Assembly (NCBI GenBank): GCA_037501455.1
Contig: CM074863.1
Location: forward strand, 57,889,501 to 57,953,500
Direction: 5' to 3'
DNA from: Lantana camara
Lineage: Eukaryota; Streptophyta; Magnoliopsida; Lamiales; Verbenaceae
Length of the DNA: 64,000 bases
Below the pieces are notes generated by a model that was not told where the DNA came from, ran no database searches, and saw nothing but the letters and a program-made list of their open reading frames with translations. The position numbers were made by a program, and so were the translations under genes. Of this stretch, positions 1-12,095 are shown one piece after another. Position 1 is the stretch's first letter. The number at the start of each line of letters is the position of its first letter.

Positions 1-767
1 GCACCCAAAACGGAAGGCGCCACATCCCCCGCACTCAGACCTCACCCGTATATGAAATGGGAAATCCGTACACGTGTCAAATCAGAGCGAACGGGGACTC
101 ACTCACTCACTTGATAGGCGGGAACTAAACCTTCGAAACCAATTAAACAATTCCAAGAAGATAAATGCAATTGGGGAAGCGGAACATATTCAAAAATTAT
201 AACAATCATAGAGATGGGTTCAACTAACATAAATACTTAGTCCCGAAATTCAAACATAAACATAAATCATACATTCACGGGTCGCTCTATCCCTAGAAGC
301 CTATCCCGAAGTAACAACATATATCAATACCATTTATGGAATTTAAATCAATGTACCAAATGTAATGGTGTGACAAGGACTAGACCACAAGACTCGACAG
401 ACTCGAACTCCCGCCTAGCACACCAAACCTGCAAAAGAACAGAAAACAATCCTGGTTCAGTCTATAGGAGACTGGTAGGTATAAAACGGGCATAAACATA
501 ATATAAGACAATATTTAAACATTCACATGCGAGTTATAATCCCAAATGAGGTTTTCAAAACATTTCCCCAAGTGGGTGAGATAAAGAAATCATCATAAGG
601 GATTATAACAACTAATTTCCATTAGGTCTTTTGTGGCCCAGCGAGTGGGCGTACATTATCTCCAACCAATACCCTGTGTAATTCATTAAACATGCATTGA
701 TTCTTTCTTTTCATGCATTACATTCTTTGTGCCCATTCATGATCATTTACACCTTTTTTCTCCGGGC

Positions 768-796
768 GGTGGACGGGTTAGCAAGACCCAGTCACG
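768..796 (-). other. LTR hairpin, decayed copy (LTR A)
   Basis: Counterpart of the GGTGG...CCACC hairpin described at 19840-19868. The loop reads TTGCTAA in element sense and one arm has lost pairing (GTGACTGGG against CCCGTCCAC), so the stem is weakened. Confidence 0.5.
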
Positions 797-1145
797 TCCT
801 TCATTGACCAAAGGGGGTTCATAAGTTCCCCAAAGGCGCTCAGCGTCCATTCCTCGCTAACTCCTAACGAGGTCCGGTTACGATGTAATTTGGCTAGAAC
901 TAGCGTAAGGGATCAGTCGGCCCATGCCTCCCCGGATAGCCACTCACACTAAGTCCCTGGGCCCCATTCTATGCATTCATTCTTTCTTTCTCGCCAAAAC
1001 ATTCGGTAGGGTTCATAAAAGAAAGGTTTTATGTTGAAATCATTGACTCTTGAAAACGACTCTATATACATATAATAAGTTTGGCCGAAATCTTTACACA
1101 TTGGGAGTATATAGGGTCATTTAACTAAATAGTAGAGAAACCCAC

Positions 1146-1233
1146 CTGTTACACCTTACCGACCAATACCAAAGAAGAAAACGAGAGGACTCAAAAGTGT
1201 CCTATGAACCCGGCATCTCCTCCCTGGAGAAAA
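1146..1233 (-). other. putative mini-exon 2 of the LTR leader (LTR A), 88 nt
   Basis: On the minus strand it is bounded by a CTTTTGTACAG acceptor and an AACAG|GTGGGT donor. Putative intron 2 runs to the acceptor at 428 (717 nt). Excluding the nested solo LTR and one TSD copy, intron 1 is about 1.5 kb. The call rests on the same signals recurring in nine other LTR copies. Confidence 0.6.
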
Positions 1234-2218
1234 CTGTACAAAAGACAATATAGTGATCTCGTGAGACTCAAGACCCCAAATGAACCATATGTGACGCATG
1301 ACATGTTATGCACATGATGTGAGATGCATAAAAGGTATAAATCATGTTACAATATCATATAATTGAGTAATTCATTCAAAACGTTCAATACATGGGGGTT
1401 CATATTCATGTGTTTCATATCTTTCATATCCCATAACGAATCAATTCATAGATTCCATAAAACAATCACAACACATACTTTAACATTTAAGTAATTCAGA
1501 TGAATTATAAGAGAAGGTAGAAATTATCAATTAGGGTTCCCGAACGAAGCACCAAAGCATGCATGCACGTTATGGAAGTATAAAGACAAACCTTATCATA
1601 TATCACGTAAATATGTATCGAAATTACATTTTAAATTCATAATAAAACATATAACAAGATATATAGCATGTTAGCATCATATATTACCAACTTAGGATCC
1701 AGAAGAATCATTCAAGTCTAGGAAAGAATGCAAGAAAATCATATAACGCTTCACATGTTAGCATTTAAGCCACTTGAATTCACATTCACCCGTTGTTCTA
1801 CCAAAATATAACAATCCAATCCATAATTTTCAAATAATCAAGTTAGAACGTGCTTTAACGTATATAGAATCAATATGGATCAGGAAAGAAGGTACAAGTT
1901 GTCATCTAAGGCTCACCAACTAAGCATCCAAGCATGCATGCACATTTAGGAGTAACGAAGGCATGTTCGTTCAGAACTCGGAAAATATTCGTCTAAAATT
2001 CATGAAAATTCACAACACACAAGATAACATGTTATATGACATATCAGTAAAATATATGAATTGGAAACAAGCCAAGGAAACCATGCAATACATGTTTGAA
2101 AAATGAATTTCATGAACGCTTGTGAGAGGGTCGTGACTTCATGAAATGGTAGCGGCCGCTACCTCAATTAAATCAAATTTTCAGAATTTTCACCCCAAAC
2201 TTGAAACATGGCTAAAAT

Positions 2219-2340
2219 GGGGTCGCGGGGGTGACCAAAAATGAGCCAAAATAGGTCGCAAGCGCGACCTATTCGAAACATATGCAAAACAAGGTCGCGG
2301 TTGCTACAAAGTTTGTTCTTGGTGCGATCGAGGCCGCGAC
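2219..2340 (-). repeat. GC-rich palindrome cluster (GGTCGC type) in LTR A
   Basis: Several short inverted motifs built on GGTCGC/GCGACC, for example AGGTCGCAAGCGCGACCT near 2252-2269, stand out in AT-rich surroundings. They lie in putative intron 1 of LTR A, the same relative place as the palindrome clusters of the other LTR families. The copies here are decayed. Confidence 0.6.
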
Positions 2341-2443
2341 TCCCATTTCCAGCAGCAAAAACACAACGAAACAGGACTGTAACTCCATAGTTCTCCAACC
2401 AATTCATATTCAAAGAATCAAGGCACATTTAGGAAATAAAAAC

Positions 2444-4584
2444 TATAACACCCCGCATTTTCGGAGCAAGATACGATGTCGTTTTCATGCGATTAGATTG
2501 TTATTTATTTAACTCTGCATGTGCTTGAATTGCCTTATTTATGTTTAAATAGTTTGATTGACTCGATTGCAACCTTATAAAAATATGTGGACTTAATTGA
2601 AATATGTGTTTAATACCTATTTACTCTTTAACTTAAATTATGAGGGCTGATTTGAAATTAATTAAAACTGGGGATTTATTTCTAATTATGAGAAATTCAA
2701 TTGGACTTAATTGGACACCACTTTAAATCTTTAGGGAACTTTTATAAATTCTAAATCTCTAATTGGATCTATTTGAACCCTAATTAAATTTTGGCACTCA
2801 ATCGCACTACTTGAACTCTCGAGGGGCTTATTTGCAATTTTGGAAGAAATGGTCTCTTCATACCCCGAAACCCTAGTGTTGCCATTCATTCCTCCATTTC
2901 TTTCATCTTCGTCTTCAACAAGCATCAGCGGCGCTGGCATTTCCAACCACCAGCGAATCTGCCGCCGCTACCTTCCCTAACACCACCATCACCACCCTCC
3001 TCTATCTCTCCACCCCGTTCTTCTGCCCCTTTCGATGTCAGCAGATTGCAGCGGTGCAACCATTCTCCACGAACCACCAATGCGACTCAGTCTCCATCAC
3101 CGCGCCACCCTCCACCGCCAAGACAAGTTCGCCACCACCGATTCGCCGGCCTTTGCTCCACCAGCAGCAGCGGATCTGTCCGCGACCCTTCACCATCACC
3201 TCCGTTGCACACCTCGCCATTCGTCACAAGGAAGATGGCCACCCTCAACCACCAACCCTTCTCTCGTTCAACACCACCACCTTCACTCGCCGACAATAGC
3301 TCTTCCTTGGCGACACCAGATCGCCGCCCCTTCAGCCAGGCATCACCATCAGGTCTCTCCCTCTCCCCTCCTCGCGTTCGTCCCAAACCACCACCATCGC
3401 TCTGATCTCTCCATCCTCATTCAGATCTGAACAAGGGTGAAGCTACCTCCACTAGCCCTGATAGCCTCACCAACCATCGATCTCACTGCTAGGCGCCACC
3501 CCAACGCCATCATCCAGTCCTCACTTCTGCTCCGCCGCGTCAGTCGACAACCACCATTCCAGTCGGTGCCACCCTCTTGCCTTAAAGCAGCAGCAGTAAA
3601 TAAGTCAGTTCATCACTTTCATCAGCCGCTGTGAACACTCCCGCTTCTTCTCAATTGTAAATTTCCCTTGTTTCCTCTTCAATTTGTATGGATTTAATTA
3701 TTAGTGTTTTCAATTAAGGTTATATTTTTGTATTTCAATTTATTCCTAAACTATTTAGAATTTACCATGAATTTCATGTTCTATGGTACGTAAATGTTCT
3801 TACGAATATTCTGTTGTGAGTATAAGTGCAACAATAAATACTTTGACATACATGGGTTGGTAAGGAAGTGATCTCGGAATCGGTATCGATTGTATGTATT
3901 TATGTAATTACCTTGTAATTGGAAATGAGAATTGGTGCTAATTGTTGAGATAATTGGGGGAGGTTGTTATTGTCTACCATATTCCATGATGAACCGAGTG
4001 TTATTGAAGAAAGCAGGCAATAGATAATTGAATAATTGTTTAAAAGTGTAATTCTCACTATGGCTTAATTAAGTTAGTTTTGTGAAATTTCATATTTTAT
4101 CAATTAATGTGGTGTGGTGTTAATTTAGAGAGTGAATTGTGCACTGTGCACGTGAGTGTATGGTATGAATTTACATAAATGTGCCTTGGTTAAATATTAC
4201 GAAATTGAATGTACATGGTTGTTTACAAACAAAGAAAATTTGGATTACTGAGCTTCGAACTCGGGTCGTATATGAAATTATAAATTCATATTGTTTCTCA
4301 TGAAATTTAGTCTCAGATTTGGTATTACGGCATATGGAGGCTTGTGTAAGTAAATAGGTAATTAATTCAATTAGGCCAAACCATGACTCTCTTAATTTAT
4401 TTGTAATTGAGTAAGTGGTATATCATAAAATGTGTATAAACTATTTATTACTCCATTCATTTTAATATAGATTGATTCTGATGGGATTTAAAATGAACTC
4501 CTATGATAACAAGTGTAGCATCACTGTAGGATTTATTAACCTTACGTAATTTAGTGTAATTATATACTCGACTGGGTACATATA

Positions 4585-4617
<33 letters not shown>

Positions 4618-5392
4618 TAACTTGTATGTCTACTGTTCATGAACCACATGTGTACTTGAATTGTGTGTTTGACTATTTCATGGGACATTAATTGGACATA
4701 TGAACGCTTGCATGCCATTCTTATAATTTCTATGAACGTGTCATATTATTCCATGTCATCTCATAATCATCATCGTGCGTCTTCGTAGTACATGTCTGAG
4801 TCTTGTCTCATGAGTACACTACATTTCCTTTTCTGTACAGTGATCTCCAAGGCAGAGATAACCTGGTCGAGTATGCATTCGTCTTGTCAGTTCTGGTATC
4901 TCGTCGCTTCTCAAGTGAGGTTTTGGATTTTGTATAGTTATGCGACCTATGGCCTTTATATGCTGATTTCTACCCTTGCATGCGAGTACACCTTACTATA
5001 GATACGTATGTGTTGGATATGATATGTTTATGATTTTGTGTGCATCCTGCGTGGATGGAGGTCATGAGGCTTAAAGTTCCATCGCGTAGGAATAAAAATA
5101 TATAAACCAGTTTTTGAGGCATATGTAAGCTATTTTGGAAAAACAGTTGTGTTTTGATTATATAGCGAGATTTCCATGAAAGATTGGTTTATGTTATGTT
5201 GTGATTTGTTCTGTTGTGGATCCAAGGAGCTATGGGATAGGCAGCCCTGGAACGGTATAGGACCGTCAGGGATTAGTGTGTGAGTTGGTCTCCCGTTCGC
5301 TATGATTCGGATTCGGGCATGGACTTTCTATTTCATGACCGGGTCGGGGTCCTAGTGCGGGGGATGTGGTATCCTACGTCTGGGCTGCTACA
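2444..5392 (+). mobile_element. solo LTR, plus strand, D family, TSD AAAAC
   Basis: A 2949-bp LTR on the plus strand starting TATAACACCCCGC (TG changed to TA) and ending GGGCTGCTACA. It is flanked by AAAAC on both sides (2439-2443 and 5393-5397), with LTR A resuming directly after. No PBS, PPT or internal region is present, so it is a solo LTR left by LTR-LTR recombination. The first ~170 bp match the reverse complement of the U3 end at 42300-42369 and the last ~120 bp match 38815-38935, so it belongs to the D family. It holds a mini-exon (4841-4914), but the usual TTTTGCAG acceptor and CTAGGCGG before the U5 end are missing, which suggests an internal deletion near 5000-5270. The GC-rich stretch 2870-3640 follows an AAACCCTA motif and looks like a leader. 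ORFs overlap there in several frames because stops are rare, not because it codes. Confidence 0.93.
4841..4914 (+). other. putative mini-exon 2 (solo LTR 2444-5392), 74 nt
   Basis: Preceded by the pyrimidine-rich acceptor CCTTTTCTGTACAG and followed by the donor CTCAA|GTGAGG on the plus strand. It is the same length as the mini-exons of the E LTRs. Its downstream acceptor has been lost from this LTR. Confidence 0.6.
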
Positions 5393-6080
5393 AAAACAAC
5401 ACAAAAATCGTACAAATTCAAGCCTTAAAGTTGCTCCAAAGATTAAAAACGTGAGTGAAGTTATAAGTGCTCATTTTCTTCAAACCTCATTAATGGTGAC
5501 TCATTTAATCCTCAACTATCATGCAATAAAAGTTCGTAGAAATGAAATAGGATGCCTTAGGATCAATTAATATGCATCAAGCTCAAAGAAATCACAAGGA
5601 ATCAAGCATACTCAAGAAATGACTCCAAACCCTTACTATTCAACCATATACCCAAAACTCAATCAAGTCTCCATCACAATGAAAGAAAGAGGGAAAGATC
5701 CTAAGTACAATCATGGGATTACCTTTCAAGTATGGGAAGAGATGGAGGTGTTATGAGCTCACAAGGAAGAAGATAAATAGTATTTTCTTGTTCTTTAAAG
5801 AGGGGCTCAGTTTTAGCAGACTTTTGGCTAAGTTTGGAGTATGAAATGAAATGAGGGGTGTGATATCTGATGGAGGTTTAAGTGAGGGTCATTTTGGTCT
5901 AAACCTTGCTTAATTTGGTTAATTATAGAGAGAGAGTTATGGCCTTTTTAGTGAGAAGGGGTCATTTTAGGCGAGATAGTTTATTCCGGGGGAAATTTGG
6001 GGGTCCAAACGAATTTAGAAAAATATGAGACTTGTCCCATTGAGTCCGAATCGTCAATTCCAGCTCAGCAGAGGTGACAA

Positions 6081-6112
6081 AATTCGAATCCGAATTCCCG
6101 AGCTCAAGATAT
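6081..6112 (-). promoter_or_regulatory. conserved U3 island core (LTR A)
   Basis: Inverted repeat AATTCGAATCCGAATT followed by CCCGAGCTCAAGATAT, then a GCTAATTGCTCGTTAACCCCCG-like stretch (plus-strand reading). The island recurs in LTRs that otherwise differ; function unknown, perhaps a dimeric transcription-factor site. Confidence 0.6.
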
Positions 6113-6501
6113 CACATACGGAACCATGGGTGCGCTAATTGCTCGTTAACCCCCGATTTGGTTCCACAATTCAAAATAAATTTAAAACTCAATCAAACGA
6201 ATCCAAAAATGTAAAACGAGTATATGTACACGTTCATAACACACATATCTCCAACATATAAAATTTTCACCAAATTTCGACTTCAAATCATATAGAAACG
6301 GCATGCAAATAATTCACACATGCGCAACTAGTTCAAGTATTCGTATAAATTCCAATTCAAATATTTCATAATTTCAATTAATCGCATATTTAACAATTAA
6401 ATAATAAAATCAATTATATAAAACAGTTATAAACAATTAATTCATACAAATTAGTAAGCACATACGTCATGCTATACGATTGAAAAAGCCGAGGCGTTAC
6501 A

Positions 6502-7130
6502 ACCCTATTCCCGATTCATACTCTTTTGTTTTAATACATGCTCTGCTCTATATTATATATCGTGTGTGTGTGTGTTCAACCCCCTTACTCAGTCAGCAGA
6601 CTGACCCTTGCCCCACCTATGTTTTTAGTTGCAGGTGCAGGTTGTTGGAATTCGATCTAGGCGGTAGTGTGTAGTGTCAGTCGATTCTGTGTCGGTCTGT
6701 TAAGTTTTATGTTTCCATTATGATTATAATTATTTCAAGGAATATTTTGTACCGGTTTATGCTTATGGATTGAATGAATGGATTTCGAGACGGGTTTCTA
6801 GGGCCAGTTGAACCCGTATTTATTTTATGCACTGGATTTAATTGTGATTATTTTGGGACAGGCTTCTAGGACCAGTTAAACCCGTATACTTGCTATTGAT
6901 TGAATTAATATGTTTGTTGCTTTTAAGTTTTTGAAAATTCATATTCTTTACTTTGCTTCCGCTTCCAGGTTCTTGTTTTCTCTATTGTACAGGGTCTAGG
7001 TACCGCCTCGCTTAAGCAGGGTCTTGTCTGTCTCCCATTCGTTACTGCTTGTTTCGTGTACGGATTTCCCATTTCATATGGGGATTGGGCTTTTAGTGCA
7101 GGGGATGTGGTGGCCCAGCGTCTTGGGCGA
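6502..7130 (+). mobile_element. plus-strand LTR fragment (3' part)
   Basis: Begins mid-LTR with CCTATTCCCGATTCATA, which aligns with the F solo LTR around 51066, and continues to the U5 signature GCAGGGGATGTGGTGGCCC at about 7095. The final GGGTGCTACA is not recognisable (it reads GGGCGATAAA), so the end is mutated or deleted. The acceptor TTTTTAGTTGCAG|GT gives exon 3 from 6635. LTR A appears to have inserted into this LTR. Confidence 0.75.
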
Positions 7131-7180
7131 TAAAGGTCGACCCTACTAAGATCATCATTCTGTTCATTGTCCCTATTATC

Positions 7181-9600
7181 TTACCCGAGATTTATCACTA
7201 CTCCAAAGAATAACAAGATTCTTCCACTAATCAGGAAGAACTCTTTCATCATCTGTATCAGGTCGTTTCCGCAACTTTTCCTCCATTGATGAGTTTGGAT
7301 CAAAGTATTTACTCTTAACTCTATTTTTCCAAGTTCTCTAACTTTTTGATAAAGTATCCCACGATACGTTCTCAAAGTCAAATGCTCCATAGAATTTCTC
7401 CTAAATTTTAGAATCATTGTGTTAGTACTAAAATAATAAATATTAACAAATAATGTATATAAAGTAACACTTCCATGAACATGATGGTTTACATTATCAC
7501 TTTAATCGTCTCGATCAAGTTCTTCTTAATAGATATAGGTACTTTATGCCAATCATCATAGTCAAGTGGAATCAATGATCTATTTCTAACCAAAGTAACA
7601 ATAAACTTGACATATTCACTTTTGTGAGGACCTATTTGCTTCCCAAGATTATCAAACTCCACTTCAACTTGTTATTTTCTAGCCCATGTATGCAGCATGT
7701 TAGTCGGTCCACGAGTTTTTACCTTAACCATATTTCCTACAACAAAAATTACAAAAATCAAAATATAAAACACTACAATTATAAAATGTTCAAAATATTA
7801 TACTTCAAGCATACTTCCATTTTCAGTCAAGTCTGCATCCATATCATTTAAATGAAGATCAGCTGAATTAGTTTCAGTACCAAGTCTACCACGATTAGTG
7901 CGCCTAGCAGCATCCAACACTATATAATGGTAACTTTTGTGAACACTAACTACAGACTTAGTTGTACGTTCATTTCTAGTTAGTGTTTCAAATCTTTACT
8001 ATATGCGTTCTTTATTTAACACATCACTTTACAAAGTTCTAACTCGAATTCTTGTTTCCTCTACACAAAACATAATTAGTTACACATGACCACACCATTA
8101 CTCTACTAGCTGCACATTTAGTTCTAACTAGAAGTCTTATTTTTTCTACACACTGCACAATTAGTTACGCATGGCCACACCATTACTCTACAAGCTGCAC
8201 ATTTAGTTCTAACTCGAATTCTTATTTACTCTACACACTGCACAATTAGTTACACATGACCACACCATTACCCATCAAGCTGCACATTTAGTTCTAACTC
8301 AAATTCTTGTTTACTCTACACACTGCACAATTAGTTACACATGACCACACCATTACTCTACAAGTTGTACATTTATTTCTATCTTGAAATCTTATTTACC
8401 CTACACACTGCACAATTAGTTACACATGACCGCACCATTACTCTAGAAGCTGCACATTTAGTTTTAACTCGAATTCTTATTTACTCTACACACTGCACAA
8501 TTAGTTACACATGACCACACTGTTACTCAACAAGCTGCACACCATTACACCATCTCTACAGATTGCACATAAGTGAACAAACTAAAACAACCTACCTAAC
8601 CAAGCACTTCTTCACCGCCATTACTCTATAACAAAACATCAAGTTTATCAAAATATCTATAATATATAACAAAACATTAGTTTATCAAACTAACTCGAAT
8701 TCTTCCACCCAAAGCAAACTTTTCATGGTGCCCTGTAGGATACACGACAATCAAACAACAATAAACATTTCATGGTGCCCTGCACAAAATTCATTCCAAC
8801 CAATAATAAACATTTCATTACAGAACCAGTAATATATACACAATCAAACTAACTGTGATATATAAACAATCTACAAACAATAAATTTTGGAGAAGCAATG
8901 CCTATATTATGCGAGAGGAGACTGATCAACCTCATTCGGATCACCCTGTAGGATGTTGGAATTAAGACTCTCCATTGAGTGTTCATATCTGGGGTAATCC
9001 TCGCCGTTAAGAGACTCGAGGCCCGAGTCCCTATCCTCAATGTTGTCCGCGTGGAGGTGCTCCTCTTAGCCCTCCAAAAGGTGTGTTTGATGCACTTTGA
9101 AGATAAACCTAAGGCCGTCATAATAAGGGTATCATCTAGCCCCGATCCCAGAATCCCAGTGAATGTCCTATGTAAAATTGTACATTAAATAATGAACAAA
9201 AATCACAAAAAAAAAAAAAAAGATTGAGTATGAATTCAACTTACAGCTGGGTCATTCATGCGCTAATATATTGGAAGAATTCGGGCATGAATACCATCAT
9301 CAGCCAAATTCAACACCACGACACCTCAACAATCTATAGAATTTGTAAAATCTTATCTGCAATCTCTTCACCGCGTGTGCACCATCTCGGGGGCAGTATG
9401 GTTGTTAAAATCGCGCTGGCATATTAAACGACACTTGAAGCAGGGTTGAGTCCATGCTTGTCTAGCCTATTGATTTTGTTATCTGCAGCATATTATCGAA
9501 CACGTTCAACCATAAATAACTCGTCCTTGTGACGAATGGGCGTTGGATTACCAGGGTGATTCATTACTTTGTTGTTCAAGGATTCGAGATCTGGGAGAAA
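7181..9600 (-). pseudogene. decayed CACTA (En/Spm) Transposase_24-like coding region
   Basis: On the minus strand, broken exons can be followed. One (about 7800-7910) reads VLDAARRTNRGRLGTE and leads, after an intron ending TTGTTGTAG, into an exon with KTRGPTNML, EYVKFIVTLVRN and LIPLDYDDWHKVP (about 7500-7740). Another (7181-7420) contains WKNRV, KYFDPNSSMEEKLRKRPDT and WKNLVILWSSDKSR, ending at a GTAAG donor. These are hallmarks of the plant Ptta/En/Spm transposase family (Pfam Transposase_24) as I know it. In-frame stops and a frameshift show it is dead. Upstream pieces (8849-9600) carry two in-frame stops in a frame starting MNHPGNPTPIRHKDEL, a GTAAGT donor, and the readable runs LDDTLIMTALG and LNGEDYPRYEHSMESLN; I cannot assign these to a domain. 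The 85-bp minisatellite lies between the two parts. No CACTA terminal repeats were identified. Confidence 0.68.
8037..8546. repeat. 85-bp minisatellite, about six units
   Basis: The phrase TTCTAACT (or close variants) starts units at 8037, 8122, 8207, 8292, 8377 and 8462: an exact 85-bp period through six units. Each unit also has CACACTGCACAATTAGTTAC and GACCACACCATTACTC. The spacing is free of indels although bases differ. It sits inside the decayed CACTA region; subterminal repeats are common in CACTA elements, but units this long could also be an independent minisatellite. Confidence 0.9.
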
Positions 9601-10041
9601 AAGAGAAGGACGTTTTGGATAAAATGAAATGGGGGAGAAAATGTGTAAAATTTCAGCGTCTAGGGCACGATATTAATAAAGGTGAATAGGCTAGGAGACG
9701 GAGCATCACACCCCGTCGTTGTCACCTCTGTAATTTTAGGTGGTCAAACTACGGAAAACAGTGCAGACAACTTTTATTTAATTAACGCGCCTCATCAGGA
9801 ATGCATAACAATCTATTAAGTTTGTAGTATAAATATGCATTTTATTAGTATACAAAGGCTTGTTTGTCTAGTTAAAGAAAAAATAAATTGAGAAATTAAA
9901 AAAAATAGAAAATAGCGTTTCGAATGTCGATTTGTGGTTTTTGTAGGTACAACAACAGTCTCTCCGGAATAAAAATCGCCAGTAATTCTTTTTCCGGGGT
10001 TTCTGCTCGTCCAACACTGAGATGTTTTGAGGGAGAAGATA
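9601..10041. other. unassigned AT-rich stretch
   Basis: Between the decayed CACTA coding region and the first LTR start at 10042. I see no coding frame, repeat or LTR signature that I can support. It may be CACTA terminal or host sequence. Confidence 0.5.
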
Positions 10042-11034
10042 TGTAGCGCCCCTAACACTACAACCCCGCAGCGTTGTACTTCCCAAGTGGATGTGAGTCA
10101 TAGCACTCGAGAAACACTTCGGCGAACGGACAAGACTATCCAATACCAGAGTATGAAATTTAAATGCAGCGGAAAAATAGAAAACTTTAACAGTTATTTC
10201 ATGAAAGAAAAATGCGATAACCAAAGTCAAATAGAGCATATATTATTAAGTCAAGTAGTAGGGTATTTACAGTGGTAGGTCTAGATCAAACACGAGAGTT
10301 GCTTATTGAAATATGTACATATACTTACGATTATGCACTCTCGGTATAATCCTGATCTACTAAGACATGATACCCTATGGCTTCAAGATACCTCTTAAGG
10401 CGTCGTTCTACAGATTCCTGAAATCATGATTAAAAGAGTAGGAGGGTTAGCCAAAATGACTAAGTGACGGTGACTTTAATTATAGGAAAATTTACTTTTC
10501 AAAAGCTTTTACCAAGAAAGTCTTGGTTGGGAAATAATCTCAAAATGTTATATGGCACTAATATTCGGTTCATACCAATTTGGAATAACAGGAATAGGGG
10601 GAATTATATGCTATACTTTTGAAAATATGAACCGTTTTAAAGAAGTAGTTTGATGCCCGCGAGCAATGCTTCTCCAACCTTAACTCCTTAAAATTCGAGA
10701 AACATAGTAGCGACACTGATCAAGGTGCCGATACTTAATAAAACAAAATACAATGATACCAGCCTTCACCCCTTAGTGTCACGTAGGGGAGCAAACCCTA
10801 ATGACGGTATACGATATTTGGGAGGGACGTACCATTTCCCTTCACTTGATTTGGAATAACCAACCTCCGGTTAGCCCATCATCAAGATCTAGCTGGCGGT
10901 TGGTATAATAGTAGACCTCAGCCCGTGCCTCCCAGACTACTACTTCTACCAAGACCACCGGGCCCATAAGGACACTATAATTTTACTTGCAAGACGCGAA
11001 TATTTATCGGAAAGAAAGTACTATGTAGCACCCC
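10042..11034 (-). mobile_element. truncated minus-strand LTR, diverged family
   Basis: Starts TGTAGCGCCCCTAACAC on the plus strand, with a weakened CGGCGAACGG block and a later CTCCGGTTAGCCC...GCCCGTGCCTCCC...GGGCCC block (10860-10970). This is the intron-2 region seen in other LTRs but strongly diverged. It ends abruptly where another minus-strand LTR begins at 11035, so only the U5-side kilobase survives. Confidence 0.7.
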
Positions 11035-11427
11035 AAACGGAAGGAGCCACATCCCCCACACTATGAGCCCGATCCACACATGAAATGAAAAGTCCATACA
11101 TGAACCCAGCTCACAGCGAACGGGGACTCACTTACTCAAAAGGCTAGGCGGGAACTAAACCTTCGAATCCGAATAATAAAGAACAAAGATAAATGACAAA
11201 TGCAGAAGCATATCATTAAACCCAGTACCAAATCAAGCAAAATATCAGGTTCAACTAGCATAATAACCTATTCCCAAAAATTCATACAGAAAAATAATTT
11301 CATAATCATAATCATAGTCATAACATTGGTCTATTCTTGTAAAGTTCAATCGAATTACAAAATGCATATGAAGTGACCCAAACTTATCTAATAAACTTGA
11401 TAGACTCGACTTCCCGCCTAGCACTCA
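11035..11427 (-). mobile_element. truncated minus-strand LTR (U5 end)
   Basis: Starts TGTAGCACCCCAAACGGAAG, with CACATCCCCCACACT and GCGAACGGGGAC as in LTR A, and runs to the CCCGCCTAGCACTC block before breaking at about 11427 into a plus-strand LTR start. Only exon-3/U5 sequence remains. Confidence 0.75.
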
Positions 11428-11892
11428 TTAAGACGCCCCGATATTTAGGCCGTATAGGTATGACGTATGTGTTTATCACTTTGCGCGAATTAATTGTTTA
11501 TAAGTATTTTATATATTTAATTTTATAATTAATTATAATTAATTGTTTAATTGATATCAAATTATTTTAGTATATTTCGTTATAATATTATTTATTCTAT
11601 TTTTTTTATTATTCGTTAAAATGAATTTATTTTATAAATATTTGAATTATTTTAATTTAATTGAATTCTTGAACTATATGCACAAGTGTGACATGTTTGT
11701 CTGTCGTTTCTATGTGAGTTGAATTCGGAATTTCGTGGAAATTTAGTATGTTGTAGATTTATATGTTATGGACATGTTCATACACTCGTTTCTTGTTTTC
11801 GAACTCGATTGTTGTGGTAACGAATTTATTTTGTTCTTGGAATCCAAAACGGGGGCTAATGAGCAATTAGCGCACCCTTGGTTCCGTATGTG

Positions 11893-11924
11893 ATATCTTG
11901 AGCTCGGGAACTCGGATTCGAGTT
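11893..11924 (+). promoter_or_regulatory. conserved U3 island core (LTR fragment 11428)
   Basis: ATATCTTGAGCTCGGG followed by AACTCGGATTCGAGTT, the same island in plus orientation, preceded by GGGGGCTAATGAGCAATTAG and ACCCTTGGTTCC. Confidence 0.65.
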
Positions 11925-12095
11925 TCCTCAACTTCGTTGAACTCATAACGAAAATTCGAGTTTAATGAACTTAGCCTCATATTTTTCCAAAATTATTTGA
12001 ACCTCCGAAATTCAACCGAAATATGATACGTTCGCCAAAACTGCCACATCTCACCAAAATGGCCATATCTCTCACAAACCTTGACCAAATTAACC

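Larger units (their letters stand above)
1..6501 (-). mobile_element. LTR 'A', minus strand, cut by the window edge and split by a solo LTR
   Basis: The window opens four or so bases inside an LTR whose U5 end (plus-strand left end) reads GCACCC...CACATCCCCCGCACT and whose U3 end is GGCGTTACA at 6501. It is interrupted by the solo LTR 2444-5392, so about 3.5 kb of its own sequence is present. Read on the minus strand it has the U3 island (6081-6112), a splice donor-like site with exon end at 5723 (GAAAG|GTAATC), GC-rich palindromes (about 2219-2340), a mini-exon (1146-1233), a hairpin (768-796) and an acceptor TTTTGCAG|GT at 428. Bases to the right of 6501 resume a plus-strand LTR, so A probably inserted into that LTR. 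Its left TSD lies outside the window, so solo versus full element cannot be decided. The same family recurs at 31405-34579. Confidence 0.85.

Noticed and set aside
3035..3430. Overlapping ORFs of 81-131 codons in the solo LTR 2444-5392
   Set aside because: Open in three or more frames on both strands because the segment is C-rich and stop-poor (runs of Pro, Ser, His); typical of a leader, not of a protein.
9186..9225. Poly-A tail suggesting a processed retrocopy or LINE
   Set aside because: The A run at about 9208-9222 is short, lies inside an intron of the decayed CACTA region on the opposite strand, and has no upstream LINE motif.
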